Positions 1 to 11,504 of a DNA stretch of 64,000 nucleotides are shown here, in pieces. How positions within the stretch are numbered: position 1 is the stretch's first letter; every line of letters starts with the position of its first letter. This DNA is from Pelodera strongyloides (lineage: Eukaryota > Nematoda > Chromadorea > Rhabditida > Rhabditidae): NCBI GenBank assembly GCA_036852015.1, contig JAANDG010000639.1, forward strand, positions 1 to 64,000, written 5' to 3'. The notes beneath the pieces were generated by a model. The model was not told the DNA's origin. It made no database searches and saw only the letters and a list, made by a program, of their open reading frames with translations. A program made the position numbers and the translations under genes.

Positions 1-2450
1 ATTGAGCTCTAATTTCGTAGCCATAAATCAGAGACATCGGAGATGCATTTTCCTATGTTCCGCCCGTTACCGTTACGTTACGTTACGTTACGTTTTGTGC
101 ACTATTCGATTATAGGGGGGAGTTCTCGATGACGATAAGAATAAGAATTCCTACCAATATTTTCACAGCGAAACACTTGTGACGGGTCTGGTACTCGTGT
201 GCAATCGATATAAACTAAATTATATTTTCATGATATCATATAAAGCTGAATCATTTTGTGAAAACTTACTTTATGTTAGGTTAGAAGAAATGGCGGTATC
301 TGGCAACTACGATTAGTCCTAACTGAATATGCATAAGCATCAAAATTTAGATTCACATTTACAAGCGAGATATTTAGTAGTTCAGAAACGTACAAAGTTC
401 AGACACGGAATAAAATGGAACTTACTTGAATAAGATTTATGAATAAGAATCGCGGAGAAGTAGAAAATATAGAACATGTTTTTCATCATATGAAGTTGAA
501 AGTTAGCAAGATAGCATTTCAAAAATTATGCTCGAATTATTATTTCTCAATTCAATTTCAGCCTCTAAACATATTCATACCATCAGCCTCATGTGAGCAC
601 ATTTGGGAACAACTACACAAAATATATATGTATAAAAAACAGCTAATAGTCGGCAATTAGCACGAGACAATAAGAAGTTGAATCAAAACCAAGTAGTCTA
701 CATCAACAAGTAACTGATGTTAGCCCTCGTTTCAAGCCAGTAGCTAATAAAAATTTCGGCACTTTTCTTTTATCATCGTCGTACTGGTTCTCAGCGCACA
801 TTATATACAGCGCGTGCCGGATTCCTTTTTATTTCATGCAATAATACTCCGAGAAAATAATAGCTAAATATCTGAGTTTGTGGAGCTTCATGGAATGTGC
901 TCCGTTATAAATGTAATGCAAAGCGGTTTCCACTCATGTTATTTAATCAATCCAGTTTAAATTGATATAATTCATCATATTTGTTTTCATGATTAGTCAC
1001 AGCTTTGGTGAAAAAGATTGTAAGCGGATCAAATACTATGTATAGTGTGCCAATAATCACTAAAGGTTAGGGTAATTAGGGTAACAAAACTACCTATTAT
1101 TTTTTAGGTAATTATATCATTTTTTATAATAATACAATGTTTGATTAAAAACACCCTTTGCTTAATTTTTAATCATTGTATTCGTTGTCACAAAATGGGG
1201 ATAAAACACTATTACAGAAATTAAGCAGGACTGCTCTGACAACGACAGAAAACTGAGCACTTTTAAAAGTAAGGTGGTGAAAGTAAAGTAAGGGTGAAAG
1301 TTGTGTCAGAATCTAAATGGAAGGGATGTTACCAGTCATGAGCCACAATATCTTCAAGTGCGGTGTTCGTATATTGAAATTGAATACGGAAGTAAATATT
1401 ATTGGCAAATAATGGGGTCATCGCTATTTCGCGCTCGCGCCTCGTACCGAGTAGAGTATACAGTAGTCAAACAAACACGCAACACCATTTGATGTAAGAA
1501 GTAAGGAGAGCCCTTGGCGAAGGTGCTTGAGGTTAGCGTTACCGAGATATAATAGCGGTATCATACTAACATGTTGACTTACGGGACGGGGTTACGTAAA
1601 CTTGGATGTAGTATGTCGAAATAGGCAACGAGACTACATTTTGTTTTGTCGTTTTCTCCTCTATTAGCATACCTTGAGCAATGGGATTATATAAATAAGT
1701 CTCCCAAGAAGTTCATATAAGATTGAGCATTACACGCAGCTTTGGTCCACATAACCATAAGCACGTTACGTAAAGTAGTGTTGAAACAGTCAAAACTGCT
1801 ATATCTTTTCAAAAATTGGCTTTGTCAAACTTTTTTTCTTTCAATATTGATATTGGGAATTGAGGTTAGATTAAAAATTTCTACATAGCTATCATAAATA
1901 TTTTTGCACCTTCAATTACGTATTACAGTATATTTTTTTTAAAATTAGACCACAAATTAGACTATTATAAGTACGAGGAAGCTAAAGATGCGCCAATAGA
2001 ATAAGCATACGCCGCAATCAGGAATCAAGTGCGTTCTTCTTACACATATTTGTGGCAACTGGCAATATCAGCCGTAAAGGGCGCGCGTTTTCACAAGTGC
2101 ACTTAGGCTTTATTATAACAGGAGAAAGTTGGAAAATAGCCATCAAAAGACATTTTTCGTTAAAGCATGGAAACATTTAAACAAGGTTCGGATGTGGTAT
2201 TCGAGCATTTAAACTGATTGTCATAGATAATCCGCTCGGTTTAGAAACTTGAAGTATTAAATAATGAAAAGGTGAGCAAGAGTTACGTACTCACTTATTT
2301 ACTTATTAAACTATATTACTATATAGGAAATGAGTCCTCCGTTTCTTTGCATTTTGAATGAAAGCCTTTTGATATAATTGGTTGAGGTGAAATACAAGAC
2401 ATAACTTTTCCGCAAACAAATGTTTATGCAAGTTGGCACACCTCCATCGA
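1..2450. other. Gene-free stretch at left edge
   Basis: No exon series with matching splice phases was found on either strand. The stretch is AT-rich, with a short TACGT microsatellite at about 63-95 and no clear hairpin element. Isolated short open frames here have no recognisable protein features. It could be the 3' flank of the ShKT gene plus the end of an unseen gene to the left. Confidence 0.5.
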
Positions 2451-2520
2451 GTATAACATTTTATATATTAGCTTTATAACTTAATAATTAATAGTTGATT
2501 ATTATTTCTTAACAATTTAA

Positions 2521-3554
2521 TTAGGTACAGAATCCGCAAGTCTTGGGGCACTGGTCCTGCATGAGGGTCCTGTATTGGCTGTTGGTGCAGAGGGCCTTGT
2601 TAGCAGCACAGTCACTCTTGCCAGTTGCGGGGTTCACCTTGTCAACGCAAGCTGAATATGAATTTTATTATAAACAAATCAAATTCCTATAAAATGTGGT
2701 AATATGTAGACCGAACTTGGATGCGAAAATGGCAAACGCAATGCCAAGAGCGCGGCGAAAGTTGCACGCACCAAAACAAAGTTGTACTAGGAAAATAGGA
2801 CATCTACGCCTTTACGTTCACATGGAGTTAGTCTTAGTGGAAGCACTAGACCTAAGCCTAAGCCTAAGCCTAAGCCTAAGCCTAAGCATACACATTGGCT
2901 GGGCATCTTTTAGTTTAGTATATGCACACATGTACACAAATAATTCTCAAACCCACTCGAAGAGGTTCCACAACGTCCGCAGGTCTTGGGGCACTGTTCA
3001 GTCATTAGTTGGTAGTACTGAGAATTATTGCAGAGGGCAGCCTGTGCAGCACAGTCACTCTTACCGGTGGCAGGGTTAACCTTATCCGCACAAGTTACTG
3101 GAAATAATTTTTAAAGTGGTATGGCATGTGGTTGCGTGCAGTATGGCACCTTTGGCCCTAATTATATGCAAATTATGTGCCCTTCAGATTAGGTATCTTG
3201 GTTGATTAGTACCTGTGTTGGCAGCCGTGCAGCAAATGTTTCCTTCAACACACGACAAGCCAGTAGGACACATTCCATTAATACATGCTGAAACGAATAT
3301 AGATGTTCAATCGTGCACAACTGAATTTATGCTAATTTACTCGAATTTAGCTCGATTTTTTATTCTAATTTATTTCCATTGCATAAGCTGCATGCGATTC
3401 TGGTCTGGTGTACCCGATGTGTTTCAAACCGGTATTTAGCATTAAACTTGTAACTCAAAAGTTAATTACTTCCACCAGTTGTTACTTTGCATGTAGCAGC
3501 AGAGGTGCCGGCAACAAAGCAGGCGACGAAAAGGATTACGGTAGCAGACTGCAT
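2521..3554 (-). CDS. Secreted protein with two ShKT domains
   Basis: Four exons join in phase to encode 143 residues: 3554-3470, 3287-3213, 3097-2957 and 2651-2521. Residues 1 to about 20 are a clear signal peptide (MQSATVILFVACFVAG), so the product is exported. Residues about 22-50 form a small module with six cysteines ending in a Cys-Cys pair. Residues about 56-96 and 102-142 are two ShKT domains, each with six cysteines, each carrying the VNPATGKSDCAA core and the CPKTCG ending, and each encoded by its own exon, which suggests exon duplication. ShKT domains are common in nematode secreted and cuticle or gut proteins; no function can be assigned here. The exon 1 donor (GTAATT, 3469) was chosen because it alone keeps the frame into exon 2; the exon 3 donor is GTGGGT. 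Introns carry a telomere-type array and remnants of two mobile-element families. The two ShKT exons and the signal peptide are firm; the exon 1-2 junction is less so. Confidence 0.88.
2851..2886. repeat. Interstitial telomere-type array (CCTAAG)6
   Basis: Six perfect CCTAAG units lie in the last intron of the ShKT gene. TTAGGC is the standard nematode telomere unit, so this is an interior array, probably left by break repair or telomerase-like capture. Confidence 0.9.
3111..3190. mobile_element. Hairpin family M, remnant
   Basis: It begins TTAAAGTGGTATGGCATGTGG and resembles copies at 27340 and 46561. It lies in the second intron of the ShKT gene. Only one end is clear. Confidence 0.5.
3322..3445 (+). 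mobile_element. Hairpin family A, degenerate copy
   Basis: The interior matches family A (GCTAATTT, CTCGAATTTAGCTCG, GCATAAGCTGCAT, GTGTTTCAAACCGG). The left terminal repeat is missing. It lies in the first intron of the ShKT gene. Confidence 0.7.
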
Positions 3555-3655
3555 TTTCTGAAGGCATCTTTTGTTACCAAGTTTTCTGTGTGTTATTTAC
3601 TGTGAGGAGAATCGATAAAATATGACTTTGTCATAATTTGTGGTACACAACTCGT

Positions 3656-3663
3656 CTTTTATA
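3656..3663 (-). promoter_or_regulatory. Possible TATA box of the ShKT gene
   Basis: TATAAAAG on the minus strand lies about 100 bases upstream of the ATG at 3554. Its position and match suit a TATA box for an abundantly made secreted protein. There is no other evidence, and chance is likely in AT-rich DNA. Confidence 0.35.
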
Positions 3664-4177
3664 AGATAAAATAAAGCTCATTTTCTGTGGATTAGGAAAG
3701 TGAATTTGTGAATTACAAAAAGTGAATAAAACAAGGAACTTGATTTTTCACCGTCCACCTCTGGTTTTATACCACTTTTTTGTTTGTTCAACTTAGCCTC
3801 GATATTTTTTTCGGTTCGCTTTTGGTATATCAAGTTTGGAAGCAAATGTCATGATATGGCACCATGTGGCATGTTGAAAAGCTGAATAAATATGACATTT
3901 CGAAAGTTTGCAGTTTGCGTTCCTGTTTATCGGAAAACGGACTTGCATGACACCTTTCATCAATTGTTTTACTGAATTATGTAGAGCAGGAAATTTAGAA
4001 TAGGAATACGAAATAGTACTTCTTTATGTTGTAAATGGAACATTTGCCCTAGAAGCAGGACTGACACCGTGCGACCAGAGAACTCAAGTAGATTCAGCAT
4101 ACAATTTAAAAAAATTGCGAGATTTGAATTATACATTTGTCGTATTTGTAATTTTCTGGTTTAGTTTTTCAACTAGC

Positions 4178-4317
4178 AATATTCACCAACACAGAGGGAA
4201 CCCTCCCTAGGCTCACGAGCGCTCTGAATCTCTTCTGTTTTCGTACTCTCTACGCACTCTTTAGCACCCTGGGGAGGCCAGGGAGGGCTCGCTGCGTGTT
4301 GGTGAATACGGACTCAG
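4178..4317. mobile_element. Hairpin family D, copy 1
   Basis: The terminal inverted repeats read TATTCACCAACAC...GTGTTGGTGAATA, with a second inner hairpin (GGAGGGCTC type) and the conserved loop segment ACTCTCTACGCACTC. It is about 140 bp and non-coding. Confidence 0.85.
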
Positions 4318-5179
4318 AACTACAAAGCAATCTTCACACAGCGGAAGCTCAAAACTACAGACAGCTTACGTGCATTGCTCTCACATTTGCTCAGACGCAG
4401 ACGTGTTCCATAATCGTGTAAATCAAACATCAAACAATTATTATATCATGATTCATGTCCTGCTGTTAAGTTTTCATCAACATTTTATTAGAATATCATC
4501 AGGTTTTCAAAAGTTTACTAGATTTTGCTCTGCTTCCTTCCTGTTGCTTTCTCTGAAGCATCAGTGTTTTGTTTGACATTATGAGTATTTTATTTCCTTC
4601 AAAACATTTCGACGGTTTAGGACCCCGCTAACAAGGTGTTGATGTCTTTTTCCTTTTTTGTCTTTTCTTCCACCAAAAAATGCTTGTCAATTGAAAAGAA
4701 CTTTTGGGTAATTTAAAATTCGCGCATCTATCAGCGTATCCAAGGTACCGTTGTTGGGCAACCACAACGTTGAAAGAGACCCATTTTTCAATACGTCAGA
4801 TTTAATAAAGACAAAGGAAAAGTGAAAAATGTTCCATAAAAATAGAACAGAGTCGCATTTTCTAACAAGTTCAACCCAATTGTCGTCCCGGATGAAATAT
4901 TATGCGGCAAATACCTAAATTTTCAGTCAGAATTCTATTATTGTCCGTAGTTTATTGGCGTGCAGGTTGGTGTGATTTGAGTTGAATAGTAATTATTATT
5001 TACTGCAGTTCTTCTTTGTGGCTGTGCATATTGTATTAGACATGAATGATTTTCTGAAAAATCCAACCAACAATTTCACCACGACTCGCGTTGGATCAAC
5101 ATTGGTCTTGGCATAGACGAGACTTGTCCCAAAGTGAACGGACCATTTTGTAACTCTACCTAGATGCTAAAATGTATAG

Positions 5180-5180
<1 letters not shown>

Positions 5181-5221
<41 letters not shown>
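5181..5221. repeat. CT microsatellite
   Basis: An uninterrupted CT dinucleotide run just upstream of the first recognised exon of the membrane-protein gene. Confidence 0.95.
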
Positions 5222-5225
<4 letters not shown>

Positions 5226-5353
5226 GCTTGCAAACCTATCGCTTGCAAAGCATCGTGTAGACCAGTAGACCTATGTGACCTGGGCTAGCTGTTATCCCGA
5301 AGGCAGCCCTCTTACCATTGGCCAGCACAACTATGTGATGTAATCCTCTGCAG

Positions 5354-8300
5354 GAACCTCGACCACGACAACAACTGTTTTTCCATGGAGTATATTCTTC
5401 AATGAATCAACAACGACGGTGCTGTCAACGCCAACAGTGAACGAAAACAGTAAGTACTGTTGTGAACAGCAACCAAAACCGGTAGTTTATGGTTCGATAC
5501 TCCATGACGCAAACAAAAGGAAACAGAATATTGGGGGGAAAAATTCAAGCTTTACTCCAGTGAAAACACGTAGATGCAATTTCCGCCCAATAACCATTAA
5601 TTATATTATAGTTATGATAGACGACCGGAGAACTTTCTTATTGTTAGGGGCACAAAACTACAATGTTGTAAAGGTTTCTGACATTCATATGCATCAATGC
5701 TTGTAGGCAATGCTACTACTTACACTACGCTCAACAACAACGCTCCAGGAGTAGCGAGCACAACCTTCAATTCGGACTGTAAGCGATATTATGTTTCCGT
5801 ATAGTACAGAAAACCATGACATTTGCAGCTATCAAAGATTTTTTGTTTTACTCTTTTGTAAACTAACCAACATAAAACGTAAGTCACAAAAGCCTACGAA
5901 AAGTCCGAGGCCGTATTCACCAACACACAGGGAGCCCTCCCAAGGGTCACGAGGGCTCTGAATCTCTTGTGCTCCCGTACTCTCTACGCACTCCTTAGCT
6001 CCCTGGGGAGACCAGGGAGGGCTCCCTGCGTGTTGGTGAATACGCCTCTGCAATAAAGTTGATAAAATCCACTGACATGACACTCTAATTGTCAGATGTC
6101 TGACATTATTCTTTAAAAGCACGTAGAACAATGTAAACCACCAGTATGAAAAGGAACAATCAGAAAGATACAATTCGCAAAAGTTTCTGCCCAGCAATAT
6201 ATGTATATATGTACATTATTTAATACTGTTAGATGACGATGCTGAAAATTCTACTGCGAATCCTTACACGACAACGCAAGGAAGGAATAATAACGCTCCA
6301 ACTGCGACGAACACAACATTCAACCCATATGAGTGTAAGTTGTGCCGAACTACTAAGTTCTCAGGCGCGCAGCGCGGAAATGCGTAACCGCGTCAGCGGA
6401 AAAGAGACGGCGTCTCTGTGTCCCGAGCTTTTCAATGCAAATTTGCAATCCTTTTCCGCGGACGCGGCTACGCCTTACCTGGCTGCGCGCCCGTGGACCA
6501 GAGTCGGTGCGCTTGAAAACATAACTTGCCCACAATCTAATATCAATTAGGCTCTGAAGTGTATTTCGTAGTTGCCATGTGAATGGTCAGAAGCTCATCA
6601 CTTCTGGCTCTCCACTTTAAAAAATAATGTAAATACTTGGCGTAGTGTTGTGTAGTTGTTATATTCGAATATTAGGGCGGAAAAGTAAGAATACAATTCA
6701 GACAATGTAACTTCAACAGTACTGATAAATTCGACAACGAGCTCACCGCCCACAAGTAAGTCAATAGTTTATTCCAAGGGCTTCTAGTTATACGACTTCG
6801 CAGAAAGATTTTTTCGTGGTTTATACATCAATCTATCCTTCAGCAAACTCCACAGCGAGTGCATCGTCAAGTACAACCTTCAACAATTCTGTCACGTCTA
6901 CTACAGCAATATCACAAGGTCAGCCATAGTGCTTAGTTCCGCGACTGAGCGGTCAAGACCCCCATTGCCTTCATTATTTTCCGTCCTGAAGTTGCACTCA
7001 TATAAGGGATCGAGATGGAGCGGTTCAGTGACCGTATTCACCAACACGCAGATAACCCTCGTCTCCCCAGTAAGCTAAAGAGTGCGTAGAGAGTGCGAGA
7101 GCATAAGAGATTCAGGGCGCTCGTCAGCCTAGGGAGGCTCCCTGTGTGTTGGTGAATACGGCCTCAGAAGAGTTAGGCGCGCCAGGCATCAGAATTGTTT
7201 ATATACTTCATTGATGGTTCGGTGTTCTTCGCAATTAACATATACTCTTTGCTTTGCGACCATCGCACGTTTACGTCGACACGAGTGAAATCTTTGTATC
7301 TTGCGTCAAAATATATTTGCAGTGTCGTATGACGTACGCCGGCCACACCGACATAACTAAGTGTTTGTAGTTTATAGTGGTGAAGTACTTGTTTGTATTT
7401 TGTAGTAGTGAAGTTTCAGATACCTCAGCGACCATATCGTATATAAACGCGACTTCCAGCTCTACTTCACCTTACAATGAAACAAAAAATGGTTTGTGTT
7501 CCATGTATTGATGTATTGAAGAACCACTCTCATACAACTTTTCGATCACTGCCACTCTCTTCTCTCTCTGTCTCTCTGTGTGTGTGTGGCTCTCTCCCTG
7601 TCTCTATCTCTGTCTCTATCTCTCTCCCTCTCTCACTCTCTCTTTCTCTCACTTGTCCACAATATATCTTGTATGCCTATCGAAAGTACGGTGCTTTTTA
7701 GAAGAGAACATCTTTCAGACGACGACGAGTACAACTTCTGGGAAGAGTATTTGTGGTATCTCTTTGGGAATGGTACTTCGAATGACGATGGAAAAGACAC
7801 GAACGGAAGAGGAAATCATCGGGGAGACCGAAATAAGGATGAGAACAAGGACAAGGAGAGGAGACGCAGGGGTGGGAAAGCAATTAGCAAACGAAACAAA
7901 AAGTAGCCCTTATTAGGAGAAGTAATTAGTATTGGTCTATCAATCGATAAATAAAGACTAAAAGAGTAGGTGATCTGAAAAATATTCAACCCATTGAAGG
8001 AGGTGTGTTGTAGTCTAAAAATTCTCCATAAACCCTTTTCCTTTGAAAAATTACTGTCGTTTCACTTCAGCCCACCGTTGGTTTGCCGGCTTGCTGAGCC
8101 TCGCCTTCTGCGCTCTATTTCTCGTTTGTTGTGTAAGTTTTTGTTTAGAACTACCTGTTTGTCCTCCTGTTTGCAGTTTTCCAGCGGCCGTATCCACCAA
8201 CACTCAGGGAGCCCTCCCTGGCACTGGCCTCCCCAGGGAGCTAAAGAGTGCGTAGAGAGTGCGAGAGCAAGAGCGCTCGTGAACCTAGGGATGGCTACCT

Positions 8301-9780
8301 GCGTGTTGGTGAATTCGGCTTCTGCTTTCTATTTCCATGGGTGGTCGCTACTGTATACAATTCATTAACCATAGACGCTTGAGTTAGTAATGTCTCTTTT
8401 AGGTGTCTATGTCTATATTATACTCCTGAGACTTTGCTACGTTGGCGAAGCTCATAATATTATTGTAAGATACTAACTACTACTAACTTTGAACTTTGAA
8501 CTGAAAAACTGAACTACAAGCTGCATTCCAATTTCTATTAAAGCGAAATGCTAGCCTCTTTGGAAAATTTGCATATGATAAGCAAATCCTATGTATCCTA
8601 TGCTAATTTTGTACGAATGCCGTGGAGGATCGTACAACATTAGCATAGGATACATAGGATTTGCTTATCATATGCAAATTTTCCAAAGGAGCTAGCATTT
8701 CGCTTTAAAGCAAAATACCGGTCGGTTTTTGAAACGCACCGCGGACAATGAATTCTTACGTATTTATGCTAATTTGCTCGAATTTAGCTCGATTTTTTAT
8801 TATGATTTTTGTTCGTGCATACTGCATAAGAACGCTGGTCTATTCGGTGTTTCAAAAACCGGCCTTTGTATCGCTTTAACTTTCAACCACAAACAAAATG
8901 TGTTGCAGGCTTGTTGCATCTACCGCTGTTGCTGCTGTAGTTTCTGTTGCTGTCGAGGAGCTGAGCCCCAAGGGCCCTCAAATAAGCAATTGTATGAAAA
9001 TAATAAACAAAGTAAGTAAAACACTCATAGTAAATGGGTGAACCTATTTGGGTACGGTTCACTGGGTTTTTTTTTCGTGGCCCTGCCCATTTGGTGGCCA
9101 AGTTGCATCGAAAACCGTCATGAGATGGTCACCAAGTGGTCACGAACCAGTCACCACGTGTTGTTTTCAGTACCATATATCTTACAGTTCAATTTTGTAA
9201 GATTTGCCTTCATAACGACATCAACCAGCATACACCATCTTGCAATTAATTATACTTTAGTGAAAAGAGCTAAGCAATATTTGCATTCAATTCTCTAATA
9301 AGCTGCCTAACAATAAGAAAATGGCTCACTTACCCGAATTACTACGTTCGCCGTTGCGCAGCGCACCCCCAGCCAACCGCGGTGCATCAAAAAGAGGGGG
9401 CGAACGCGGTTGGCGAGGTGCGCTGCGCGGTTGAAGACCAGAGTACCCGGTACATACCTACATACGCAGTTGTCAGCCGTTGATCTAACACCTATAATAT
9501 ATGTGGCTATCGATCTTATAAATGTTATTTTGTGCACGCATATTTCATCTTGTAATATTCAGACCCATCCCGTCCTCCTCCTACAGCAGCCGTTCTGCCG
9601 CCCAAAGTTGCCGAACCTCAAATAGTCTCCCCGGGGATGGTTGTCCCCTTAGATGCCACATACCCAGGGAGTGTTCACCCAATGATGCTGGGAATGGGAA
9701 GACCAGTGTATTCGGTTCATATGGGACGCATGGCCCAACCCTCCAGCACATACCGAATCCAACAAATGAGCTATATGTAA
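5354..9780 (+). CDS. Thr/Asn-rich single-pass membrane protein, 5' end missing
   Basis: Ten exons join in phase: 5354-5449, 5707-5778, 6233-6334, 6702-6755, 6844-6918, 7420-7491, 7719-7871, 8071-8132, 8909-9011 and 9563-9780. They encode about 335 residues. The first six exons are short, all begin and end in phase 1, and encode Thr/Ser/Asn-rich sequence with many N-x-S/T sites, so they form a mucin-like ectodomain of modular exons. Exon 7 is acidic and aromatic (DDDEYNFWEEYLW), then highly charged, ending in a basic RRRR. Exon 8 encodes one membrane segment (AGLLSLAFCALFLVCC). Exon 9 continues with about ten cysteines in fifteen residues, probable palmitoylation sites. Exon 10 is a Pro/Met-rich cytoplasmic tail ending QQMSYM. 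The topology (outside N-terminus) and surface role are inferred. I recognise no family. The signal-peptide exon was not found. Exon 7 would read a stop at 7905 if not spliced at 7871; that donor was chosen because it joins in phase to the membrane exon. Introns hold several hairpin elements. Confidence 0.72.
5906..6049. mobile_element. Hairpin family D, copy 2
   Basis: GAGGCCGTATTCACCAACAC at one end mirrors GTGTTGGTGAATACG at the other. It has the same inner hairpin and loop as the other D copies and lies in an intron of the membrane-protein gene. Confidence 0.88.
6361..6494. mobile_element. Hairpin family I, copy 1
   Basis: Ends TCAGGCGCGCAGCGCGGAAA and its approximate inverse at about 6480. 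A GC-rich foldback containing TCTCTGTGTCCC and GCAAATTTGC. A relative lies at 29229. It is intronic. Confidence 0.75.
7026..7167. mobile_element. Hairpin family D, copy 3
   Basis: GTATTCACCAACACGC and GTGTTGGTGAATACGGCCTC termini, in the opposite loop orientation to copies 1 and 2 (loop reads AAGAGTGCGTAGAGAGTGCG). Intronic. Confidence 0.88.
7554..7652. repeat. Imperfect CT/GT microsatellite
   Basis: A CT-rich run with a GT island, in the intron before the charged exon of the membrane-protein gene. It generates spurious Ser/Leu open frames. Confidence 0.9.
8184..8322. mobile_element. Hairpin family D, copy 4
   Basis: CGGCCGTATCCACCAACAC and GTGTTGGTGAATTCGG termini; about 139 bp; in the intron following the membrane-segment exon. 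Confidence 0.85.
8538..8708. mobile_element. Hairpin family B, copy 1
   Basis: A 171-bp near-perfect palindrome bounded by TTAAAGCGAAATGCTAGCC and its inverse, with TTAA at both ends. Same length as copies at 49628 and 63153. Its right TTAA is shared with an adjoining family A element. Confidence 0.95.
8705..8879 (+). mobile_element. Hairpin family A, copy abutting B
   Basis: TTAAAGCAAAATACCGGTCGG at the left and the inverse ending CGCTTTAA at the right. It starts on the TTAA that ends the B element and stops 29 bases before the exon at 8909. Confidence 0.92.
9050..9170. repeat. Dispersed repeat R, copy 1
   Basis: Shares TTTCGTGG, CCCATTTGGTG, AAAACCGTCAT and GATGGTCACCAA blocks with 25490-25610. 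It contains repeated GGTCAC motifs and lies in the last intron of the membrane-protein gene. Confidence 0.65.
9354..9432. repeat. GC-rich foldback Q
   Basis: GCGCAGCGCACC followed by GCCAACCGCG is mirrored by CGCGGTTGGC and GGTGCGCTGCGC. A single-copy foldback in an AT-rich intron. Confidence 0.7.
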
Positions 9781-9900
9781 TAACTTTTCATTGCAAAAAT
9801 AATGCCGATTCATTGTAAGCTAGGTCTTTCCTTCTCTTGCACTTTTTTTTGGGATGGGACTTATTAGTTGCCTTGTGCAAATGCGAACCTTGGATTTTCA

Positions 9901-9906
9901 AATAAA
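9901..9906 (+). terminator. Possible polyadenylation signal
   Basis: AATAAA lies about 120 bases past the stop of the membrane-protein gene. It is the first perfect signal downstream; a chance match is possible. Confidence 0.35.
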
Positions 9907-10731
9907 TATTGTTAATATTTGTGTCGATCATTTTTTTTGTCTCCCGCAAGACAATTATCTTCTGTCTCTTATGCCATTTCTAAAAGTGTATTGCGCGAAG
10001 CAACCAAGCGCTGGCATAGCATTGAACTACCGCGCTTCGCTCCCAGGGTTTCGAGTTATTCCCAATAAACTATTCCCATTCGTGTTAATTTCATGGAGTA
10101 CGTGGGTAGTCGCGAAAGCGAGACGTAATGTTTCGCGTCGAAGTTTACGTCGTAGTTAAAAAAGGTACGATTCGTTGATGCGCTTCCCACTTTGGGCCCT
10201 TCGACAAATTTTCTCATAATCAGTTCAAACAATACTTATTGTCTCACGGTTTTTTTTAATTTTCGTATTTATGTTTTCAATTGTCTTGAATAATCCTGCC
10301 ATTAGAAACAGATCCGACACCAAATAATTTATGCATTTCATACAAAAAAAAGAAGAAAAAAAAGTTAAATGTAACCGGAAAATGAAGCACTCGCACAGTA
10401 AATTGACGAAATGAATAAATGAATAAAACAAAGTAAAGTAAAAGGATAAAAAGCAAAACAATGAGATCATCTAACAAATATTTTGCAGAAAAACACACGA
10501 ACACAAAATTGACGCGGAAAAAAAATTGAAGCATAAACTGATTTGATAGCTTTGTACTTTTGATAGTAATTGAAAAGCAACTATTCTAACTTAGTAAACA
10601 AATAAAGTAAACAATATTTTTCTAAATAAGCAACATCTCGTCTTACTTATGCCGATAACAACAACCACGTAAAAATAAAGATCTAATATAAAGCGTTACT
10701 GATAAGAAGTGATAAAAGTTAGGAGCTTCTC

Positions 10732-10868
10732 CGCCGTATGCACGAACAAAGGGAGCCTCCCCGGTTGGGAGAATTTGTCTCTGCGTGTCTCTGATTAGTG
10801 TGATCCCTCTCTTTCTCTCACCTCCCACTGGGAGCTGGGAGCATATTCCCGGTGTTCGTGCATACGGC
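10732..10868. mobile_element. Hairpin family D'', copy 1
   Basis: GCCGTATGCACGAACA and TGTTCGTGCATACGGC termini surround an inner hairpin and the loop TCTCTGCGTGTCTCTGATTAG, which is shared with family D'. Confidence 0.85.
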
Positions 10869-11504
10869 CACCAGCTGTGACATTAGAAAATAAGAAGAAC
10901 AATAGAATGCATATGACCCTAGATATATAACAACATTATAACACGTTCTCGAAACAATGCAAAACATGATAAAGCTGAAAATTAAAAAAAAGCAAAGAAC
11001 GAGCAAATTAAAATTAAAAGCCATTTCTTTAATCAGAGATCCAGACATCAAGTCTACACGATTAATTATTTCTCTATCCCAAAGGAAGCAGAATCCCTAT
11101 TTTGTAAGATTATATTAATATTAATAAAAATGTTAGTAAAGTATTAATACACGATAACATCGATAAAAAAAACTAACAATAAGTTGACTAGTAAACACAC
11201 ACAACGGAAATAGCATCATATATAGACACGTTGGACGTAAAATAGGCTTCAGTACCTTCAAAACAAAATAAAATAAAAAAGTAGCGGCCTTTCAAGTAGG
11301 AAAAGACCCTCTGGGTTAATCTTACGGTAAATTGAGTGATATTTAACAGCACCATTAGAGGGTAGGCAATAAAGTGCTAAATATAAAGGTATAACATTAC
11401 TTGTAAATAGTTCAATTCAACAATGCGTATTTTATATTTGTACTACTTGCATAGGCTTAGGTCTTGGAGAGTCACATTACGACGAACGGACTTATAAAAT
11501 ATCT

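Larger units (their letters stand above)
3670..5340. other. Intergenic, possible 5' region of the membrane-protein gene
   Basis: This contains a family D hairpin and a CT microsatellite. The missing first exon (signal peptide) of the downstream membrane-protein gene is expected here. One weak candidate is the ATG at 4449, which opens a hydrophobic frame ending in the correct phase at about 4506, but its donor is poor, so I did not include it. Confidence 0.4.

Noticed and set aside
7580..7906. Other frames through the charged exon of the membrane-protein gene
   Set aside because: They start inside a CT microsatellite or need a weaker acceptor; the TTTCAG acceptor at 7718 with donor at 7871 keeps phase with both neighbours.
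10225..10534. Phe-rich minus-strand open frames
   Set aside because: Translations of A-rich DNA with no splice context.
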